This document shows, in pieces, positions 59,061-64,000 of a DNA stretch of 64,000 bases. The position numbers were made by a program, and so were the translations under genes. The notes beneath the pieces were generated by a model. The model had not been told where the DNA came from. It worked only from the letters and a program-made list of their open reading frames with translations, and ran no database searches. This DNA comes from Bog-756 sp963806455 (lineage in GTDB: Bacteria > Actinomycetota > Acidimicrobiia > Acidimicrobiales > RAAP-2): assembly GCA_963806455.1 (NCBI GenBank), contig CAWDXZ010000002.1:558001-622000 (forward strand). The letters run 5' to 3'. How positions within the stretch are numbered: position 1 is the stretch's first letter; the number at the start of each line of letters is the position of its first letter.

Positions 59061-60044
59061 ATGGCCCGACCGACGGAAGAGACCTTCCCGGTCCGGTACG
59101 AGACGATCCATGGGCACAAGATCGGATACCGGCTCGGGGGGCAGGGGCCGGTGCTGCTGCTGCTCCACGGGATCGCCGGCAGTTCTCGGACGTGGATTCC
59201 GGCCATGGAGCTCCTCCAGGCGAATTACACGGTGATCGCCCCCGACTTCGTCGGCCATGGCCACTCGGCCAAGCCGGCCGGAGACTATTCGTTGGGCAAT
59301 TTCGCCAACTGGATGCGCGACCTCCTCGTGATACTGGGCATCGAGCGGGCCACTGTGGTGGGCCAGTCCTTCGGGGGTGGCGTTGCCATGCAGTTCGCCT
59401 ACCAGTTCCCGGATCGTTGCGAGCGGCTGGTGCTGGTGGACGCGGGTGGGCTCGGGCGCGAGGTGAATTCGATCCTCCGACTGGTCACTCTGCCCGCCGC
59501 CGAATATGTGCTGCCCGTCCTGTTCCCGAGTTTCGCCCGGCGCTGGGGTGACTCGGTCGCCCGTCTGGCCGACCGGGTTGGCCTGAGGAGCGTGCCCGCC
59601 ATGGAGGTATGGCGCTCGTACCGTTCACTCACCGACAGCGAGGGCCGACAGGCCTTCGTCCGCACGATGCGGTCGGTGATCGACCCGGGTGGACAGTCGG
59701 TCAGCGCCCTCGACCGGCTCTACCTGGCCGAACGGACACCCACGCTCATCGTGTGGGGTGAGAAGGACCGGATCATCCCCGTGGCCCACGCCTATCGGGC
59801 GATGGAGGTGGCACCCCACTGCCAGATGGAGATCATGCCGGGGGTGGGCCACTTCCCCCAGTCGGAGGATCCGGTCGGCTTCGTCGAGGTTCTCACCGAC
59901 TTCCTGCGCACCACGGAGCCGAGTGCCTTCACCGCCGAGGAGCATCGCGACCGTCTTCAGCAGGGCGCCGGCGAACCGCCGGAGGTGTCGGGTTCAAGCC
60001 AACCGCCGCCGCCCCGAGCACCGACGGCCCCGGCCACGCCCTAG
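59061..60044 (+). CDS. Alpha/beta hydrolase
   Basis: 327 aa from ATG 59061 (GTG 59034 in frame is possible). The oxyanion region is LLLLHGIAGSSRTWIPAM, the nucleophile elbow is VGQSFGGGVAMQFAY (Ser near residue 108), the acid is in IVWGEKDRIIPVAHA and the His in MPGVGHFPQSEDP. Overall like epoxide hydrolase or meta-cleavage hydrolase type enzymes. The last 40 residues are Pro/Ser-rich and add nothing to the fold. Substrate unknown. It starts 35 bases after the H1-like gene. Confidence 0.85.
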   Translation: MARPTEETFPVRYETIHGHKIGYRLGGQGPVLLLLHGIAGSSRTWIPAMELLQANYTVIAPDFVGHGHSAKPAGDYSLGNFANWMRDLLVILGIERATVVGQSFGGGVAMQFAYQFPDRCERLVLVDAGGLGREVNSILRLVTLPAAEYVLPVLFPSFARRWGDSVARLADRVGLRSVPAMEVWRSYRSLTDSEGRQAFVRTMRSVIDPGGQSVSALDRLYLAERTPTLIVWGEKDRIIPVAHAYRAMEVAPHCQMEIMPGVGHFPQSEDPVGFVEVLTDFLRTTEPSAFTAEEHRDRLQQGAGEPPEVSGSSQPPPPRAPTAPATP

Positions 60045-60130
60045 GTGCACTTTTCGCTCAGCTGCGTGGCCGGATCGTCGGGTGGACCGCGGGCGGCGGT
60101 GGGGTGAAGCGGTCGGACCGGGGAGGAGTG

Positions 60131-61591
60131 GTGAGCCGGGACCAGGCCCATCTCCGGACCGGCCAGCTCGGGGTGGGCGACGTGACGGCCTCGACCGTGG
60201 CCAACATCGGGCCGGGGATCGACTTCTACTTCGCCTTCGGGGTGATCGCAGTGACCGCCGGGGTCGCTGCGCCACTGACGATCCTCGCTGCCGGCCTGGC
60301 CGTCATCCTCCTCGCCTTCACCGTGGCCGAGTTCACCCGGGCCGAGCCGTCGGCGGGGAGCTTCATCACCTATGTGACGACCGGACTTGGAGTGAGAGCC
60401 GGCGTGGCCACGGCCCTGCTGGTCACGGTGGGATACGTCGTCGCCCTGGCCGGCGTGTTCACGATGGCGGGCGGAATGGTGGCGATGACCCTGGCCCGCT
60501 ATACCCCGTGGCACTCTCCCTGGGGGCCCCTGACCCTCGTTCTGACCGTCGCCGCCATCTGGCTGACCGTGCGCGGCATCAGGTTGGCGACCAGCGCCGT
60601 TGGCGTGGCCGTGCTCGTGCAGGTGGCGATCATGGCGGTGGTATGTGTCATCGTCCTGGTCGACCGGCGTTCCCACCTGTCGGGTGCGCCTTTCTCGTGG
60701 GCGCACCTCACGGGCGGCCTGCCGGGCCTTTCGGCCGGTTTCCCCCTTGCCCTGTACATGTTCATCGGGTGGGAGAACGGTCCCGCCCTTGCCGAGGAGT
60801 GCCGCGACCCGAGGCGCACGGTGCCGCGAGCCCTCTACATCTCGGTGGCAATCGGGGCCGCCCTGTTCGTCTTCTTCGCCTACGCCACCGTCACCGGCTT
60901 CCACTACGACGTCTCCTCGATCGGGCGCTCCTCTGTTCCGTTCCTCACCGTGGCCGATCACTATCTCGGCGGGGCCGCCGTCTTGGCCTGGGTCGCCGGT
61001 ATTGTGTCGGTGCTCGCCACCCTGGTGGCCGGAGCAAATTCCCAAGCCCGCATGCTCTACGACGGAGGTCGAACCGGGCTCCTTCCCAAGCGACTGGCTG
61101 AGGTGCGACCCCGGTCCGACACGCCGGTGAACGCTCTCCTGTTCATGGGGGGCGTAGGCCTGGTGATCATCGGGATCTGGTGGATATCGCATCTCGTGAG
61201 CGGGAACACGGGATCAATGGACCCGGTCGGCCTGTACGCCGAGTGCTCCACGATGGGGACGATCGTGATCCTCTTCGTGTACTTCCTGACGACGCTGTCA
61301 CTCCCGATTTTCGTATGGCGCCGTCACCGTCCATCCTTTTCACCGCTCCGCCATGTGGCGATCCCCGTTGTCGGCTCGCTCACGCTTATCGTGCCGTTCG
61401 CCGAGCTGTGCAAGCCCGGGCAGCCCGCCCCCTACAGCGCGTTCCCCTATATCGCCCTGGCGATCGTCGCGGCGGCCGCGGTCACCGCCTGCCTGGTCGT
61501 GTACCGGCACCCCGACGCCGGGGCGGCGGAGGGAGAAGGGCTAGGGCTGTCGGCGCCCGCACAGGGTCTTCCGGCCGTCTCCCGTGAGTAG
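60131..61591 (+). CDS. APC-family amino acid permease
   Basis: 486 aa from GTG 60131, which has GGGAGGA just upstream; GTG 60104 in frame is an alternative. About 12 hydrophobic segments. The first helix is broken by a Gly-Pro (TASTVANIGPGIDFYF), and EFTRAEPSAGSFITYVTTGLG matches the APC superfamily start of TM2-3. IGWENGPALAEECRDPRRTVPRAL is the typical TM6-7 signature. Predicted uptake of an amino acid or amine. Substrate cannot be set from sequence. Confidence 0.87.
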   Translation: MSRDQAHLRTGQLGVGDVTASTVANIGPGIDFYFAFGVIAVTAGVAAPLTILAAGLAVILLAFTVAEFTRAEPSAGSFITYVTTGLGVRAGVATALLVTVGYVVALAGVFTMAGGMVAMTLARYTPWHSPWGPLTLVLTVAAIWLTVRGIRLATSAVGVAVLVQVAIMAVVCVIVLVDRRSHLSGAPFSWAHLTGGLPGLSAGFPLALYMFIGWENGPALAEECRDPRRTVPRALYISVAIGAALFVFFAYATVTGFHYDVSSIGRSSVPFLTVADHYLGGAAVLAWVAGIVSVLATLVAGANSQARMLYDGGRTGLLPKRLAEVRPRSDTPVNALLFMGGVGLVIIGIWWISHLVSGNTGSMDPVGLYAECSTMGTIVILFVYFLTTLSLPIFVWRRHRPSFSPLRHVAIPVVGSLTLIVPFAELCKPGQPAPYSAFPYIALAIVAAAAVTACLVVYRHPDAGAAEGEGLGLSAPAQGLPAVSRE

Positions 61592-61930
61592 TCGTTGACG
61601 AAACTGTCCAGAGCGCCGGAACGCTGGTCGACATGGTGACCGCGTCGTCCACCTCGACCGGGCCGGATCCGGGGACGTCGTAGCGACTGAAGCACCCCAT
61701 TGGGAGTCCATCCCCCACTTCGCCTCTGAGAGGCCGAGGGGAAGACCGAGTAGACCCGCAGCCACGACGAGCTGGGCCGGCGGCAGTGGCGACACGAGGA
61801 AGAGAGCCCAAAGAGAGCAATGACCCCTACCGGCTATCTGCCTGACGTGAGCAGTGGAACTGGGGCACGGGCCTGTGCGCCCTGAAGTGATCCAAGGGGC
61901 TGCCAACTCCAGACTCCGAATCACTGCCGA
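61592..61930. other. Intergenic region, no feature recognised
   Basis: About 340 bases between the convergent APC permease and KAS III-like genes. A minus-strand frame (61541-61924) with a hydrophobic patch is open, but its third-base GC is low for this genome and no family is recognised. No clear hairpin terminator was found. Confidence 0.4.
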
Positions 61931-63091
61931 TCAGAGGACGGCGGCCGCGTATCCGTTCATGGCGCCGTTGCCGGCGCCGACCCACAGGAACACCACGAGA
62001 TCGCCGCCATGGACGCGGCCAGCTCGGCGGTCCTCATCCAGCATGATCAATGTGCTCGCCGCCGAGGTGTTGCCGTAGTGGTCGACACTGATCGGTACGC
62101 GGTCCGGAGGTAGTCCGAGCATCTCGATCGCCTGGCGGACCACGACACCGTTGGCTTGGTGTAGATACCAACGAGCCACAGCATCGACGTCGAAATCGCC
62201 CCCGGTCACTGGCTTGACGGTGGTCGGCCAATCTTCCCGAAGCATCTCGAAATCCCGGGTCATCAACGGCGGGAATACCTCGGCAACCTTCGCGCCGTCC
62301 ATCAGGAAGACATGGTCCGCCACGTTGGTCACCGAAGTGTGATGTAGGCAGCCACCGCCCGGATACGAAACGAGGCCGATGTCAGGGCTGGTCTCGTAGC
62401 GTACCGCCAACAAACCGGTCGGAGGTTCGCTTTCGTCCCACGGCGTCGACTTCCAAACCGCCGCACCGGCTCCGTCGGCAAACATGAGGGGTGCCAACCA
62501 TCCCAAGCCGCTCTGGTGCTTGTAGTAGTAGTCGTGGACTTCCGGTCCGAAGTAGCCCGATGGGCAGTTGCTCGCCACCACCAGGGCAGTGGCTGGAGCC
62601 ATCGAGACCAGCGAGCAGGCCATCGAGCGAAATCCAGGGGCCAGCCCAGCGCACCCGAGGTTGTGGTGGACCAGGTCGGCATCCCTGCGCAACCCGAGCT
62701 CGGTCATCAGGAACCGGAAGTGGTCCTGGCAGGCAATCAGGTCCGGCGTCGTGCTCACATGGACGAGGAGGTCGATGTCGCCGGCCTCGAGTCCAGCATC
62801 GATGAGGGCACTCCTGCTGGCCCGCAGGGCCAGATCACCATCGAACATCCCCCCTGCGGCTCGGCTCCGCTTACGCGTCCCGCCGAAGTCATAGTCCAAG
62901 CGTCGCTCGTTGATGCCGAGATGCCTGACGACCCATTCTGGTTCAAGAGGTCTTCCATCAGGCCGGACGGGATGCAGGTACTCGAGAATCTCATCATTCG
63001 GGACTCGGTGGTCCGGCAAGAACGAACCGACCCCCGCGAGCGTGATCGAAACGTCGGACGCCAACCTTGGAATTGCTGCCGAGCCAAGCAT
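61931..63091 (-). CDS. 3-oxoacyl-ACP synthase III-like (KAS III/FabH family) enzyme
   Basis: 386 aa thiolase-fold condensing enzyme. ATG 63091 is used. The catalytic triad is visible: Cys in VHHNLGCAGLAPGF (near residue 145), His in RWYLHQANGVVV, and Asn in VDHYGNTSAAS. FabH of fatty-acid synthesis is about 320 aa, so this is a longer, divergent member that might act in a special lipid, beta-lactone or polyketide-like pathway. Its third-base GC is lower than in the core genes. The next gene upstream on this strand is an SDR, which could supply a reductase for the same pathway. Confidence 0.82.
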   Translation of the reverse strand: MLGSAAIPRLASDVSITLAGVGSFLPDHRVPNDEILEYLHPVRPDGRPLEPEWVVRHLGINERRLDYDFGGTRKRSRAAGGMFDGDLALRASRSALIDAGLEAGDIDLLVHVSTTPDLIACQDHFRFLMTELGLRRDADLVHHNLGCAGLAPGFRSMACSLVSMAPATALVVASNCPSGYFGPEVHDYYYKHQSGLGWLAPLMFADGAGAAVWKSTPWDESEPPTGLLAVRYETSPDIGLVSYPGGGCLHHTSVTNVADHVFLMDGAKVAEVFPPLMTRDFEMLREDWPTTVKPVTGGDFDVDAVARWYLHQANGVVVRQAIEMLGLPPDRVPISVDHYGNTSAASTLIMLDEDRRAGRVHGGDLVVFLWVGAGNGAMNGYAAAVL

Positions 63092-63357
63092 CAAACCACC
63101 TCGCAGTCGCTTGGAACCACCTTCTCCAGACCACCATTTCCGCCCGTCAAACCCTCTTGGTCCAAGGTAGGGGCCTTCCGACGGGCCGACCAGAGGCGAA
63201 GGTCCCAACCCCGGTCAACCGTACCGGCCGGAACAGTGACGAATGTTTCTCCGGTTCGACAGCTGCGGATCGCCCCGCATCAAACTCGCATCGGTCAGGG
63301 TGCGACGCACTTCGACGTAGAAGTGAAGCCAACCGCCCCCCCCTGTGGCTCGACGAG

Positions 63358-64000
63358 TCAAAGACTGAGGAAGGTGCGGACAACTCGGTCCTGGATTCGG
63401 GTGGGTACGACCGACTGAAGTGCGGCGATCGCCTGAGCGTCAAAGCCCACCAGGTACCTCGCCCGCGGATTGTGCGATGTGATGGCGTCGGCGATGGTGC
63501 GGGCGACCTTGGAGGGATCACCCATGAAAGGGTCCATTAGCCGGGTAATGGTCAGCAATCGTCGATAGGAAGTGGCAAAGTTGGATTCGGCGCGGCCACC
63601 CAGCTCCTCTGCGGCCTCCTGCCAGATGCCCGTGCGGATCAGGCCCGGCTCGACGAGCACGACCTTCACGCCATCGGCAGCGACTTCGGCTCGAAGGGCA
63701 TCGGTGACCCCCTCGAGAGCGTGCTTGCAGGCCTGATACCAACCGGTCAACGGAGTCGTGGTGCGCCCGTATATGGAAGATACATTGACGATGCGTCCGT
63801 CATGGTCGTGTCGCATATAGGGAAGTGCCAAACGTGCGAGACGCACGGGACCGACGACCATGGTCTCGAGGGCGACACGGAGTTCCACATCATCGATATC
63901 TTCGATCGCACCGGTAACTGAGAGTCCCGCGTTGTTCACGATTACCGTCGGTCGGTATTTCTGGACCACCCGCTCGCAGGCAGCGGCGTCAGTGACGTCC
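63358..64000 (-). CDS. Short-chain dehydrogenase/reductase, 5' truncated by window edge
   Basis: The frame runs to the window edge, so the N-terminal cofactor loop is missing. Visible SDR features are VIVNNAGLSVTGAIEDI (NNAG), GRIVNVSSIYG (catalytic Ser), WYQACKHALEG (Tyr-x3-Lys) and VKVVLVEPGLIRTGI. A classical SDR using NAD(P)H, substrate unknown. It lies 266 bases upstream of the KAS III-like gene on the same strand, with no clear gene between. Lower GC at third positions is shared with that gene. Confidence 0.85.
   Translation of the reverse strand, partial: DVTDAAACERVVQKYRPTVIVNNAGLSVTGAIEDIDDVELRVALETMVVGPVRLARLALPYMRHDHDGRIVNVSSIYGRTTTPLTGWYQACKHALEGVTDALRAEVAADGVKVVLVEPGLIRTGIWQEAAEELGGRAESNFATSYRRLLTITRLMDPFMGDPSKVARTIADAITSHNPRARYLVGFDAQAIAALQSVVPTRIQDRVVRTFLSL

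Noticed and set aside
61541..61924. Minus-strand frame with a hydrophobic patch downstream of the permease
   Set aside because: Third-base GC is far lower than in real genes here, it overlaps the permease end and shows no family features.

Overview
The window is GC-rich (about 70%) bacterial chromosomal DNA. It most likely comes from an actinobacterium of the class Acidimicrobiia. Support: the 16S rRNA has an actinobacterial layout; the 23S is about 3.13 kb once its intron is removed; the order gcvH / FHA protein / MerR / DUF151 is the actinobacterial block known from Mycobacterium (Rv1826-Rv1829); and starts are often GTG, with TANNNT boxes 5-7 nt upstream, as expected for leaderless mRNAs. 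The class-level placement is an inference from reading the sequence, not from a database search.

Layout. 1-4.76 kb: arginine operon argD(partial)-argF-argR-argG-argH, each gene overlapping the next by 4 nt. 4.9-7.5 kb: a DipZ-like CcdA/thioredoxin protein and a repeat-domain lipoprotein. 7.67-13.97 kb: one rRNA operon (promoter, boxA-like leader, 16S, spacer without tRNA, 23S, 5S, terminator). Its 23S gene is split by a 705-nt group I intron encoding a LAGLIDADG homing endonuclease. 14.1-20.5 kb: TPR protein, class I aldolase, 2-oxoacid:ferredoxin oxidoreductase KorAB, DUF1697. 20.5-27.4 kb: secreted propeller-like lipoprotein, DUF1015, two MFS exporters, MerR regulator, SGNH hydrolase. 27.5-33.5 kb: CDP-alcohol phosphatidyltransferase, a GMPP/PMM-like fusion, gcvH, FHA protein, MerR, DUF151. 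33.5-39.4 kb: lipoprotein, YhdH-type reductase, S9 peptidase, GT87-like membrane protein, anchored protein. 39.4-39.85 kb: intergenic stretch with palindromes, a promoter-like box and a strong hairpin. 39.85-43.0 kb: thiamine operon thiO-thiS-thiG-thiD on the minus strand. 43.16-49.3 kb: glutamate synthase gltB-gltD. 49.3-64 kb: looser accessory genes (ABM-like, CMD-like, secreted protein, ICDH/IPMDH-like, DUF5996-like, K+ channel, aquaporin, acyl-CoA dehydrogenase, small membrane proteins, histone-H1-like protein, alpha/beta hydrolase, APC permease), ending in a compositionally different KAS III-like gene and a partial SDR.

The core theme is nitrogen and 2-oxoglutarate metabolism: KorAB uses or makes 2-oxoglutarate, GltBD makes glutamate, ArgDFGH consume glutamate-derived ornithine, and a GarA-like FHA protein (a family that controls 2-oxoglutarate/glutamate enzymes in mycobacteria) lies in the same window.

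The most notable element is the 23S intron. Its P1 helix, U.G splice-site wobble, P/Q/R/S-like core elements and terminal G can all be read directly, and it interrupts the classical I-CeuI site. A second theme is recurrent single-base frame disruptions in otherwise conserved genes (dipZ, DUF1015, S9 peptidase, ABM-like protein, DinB-like protein), often at runs of 4-5 G or C. These look more like sequence errors than decay, but that needs the raw reads.
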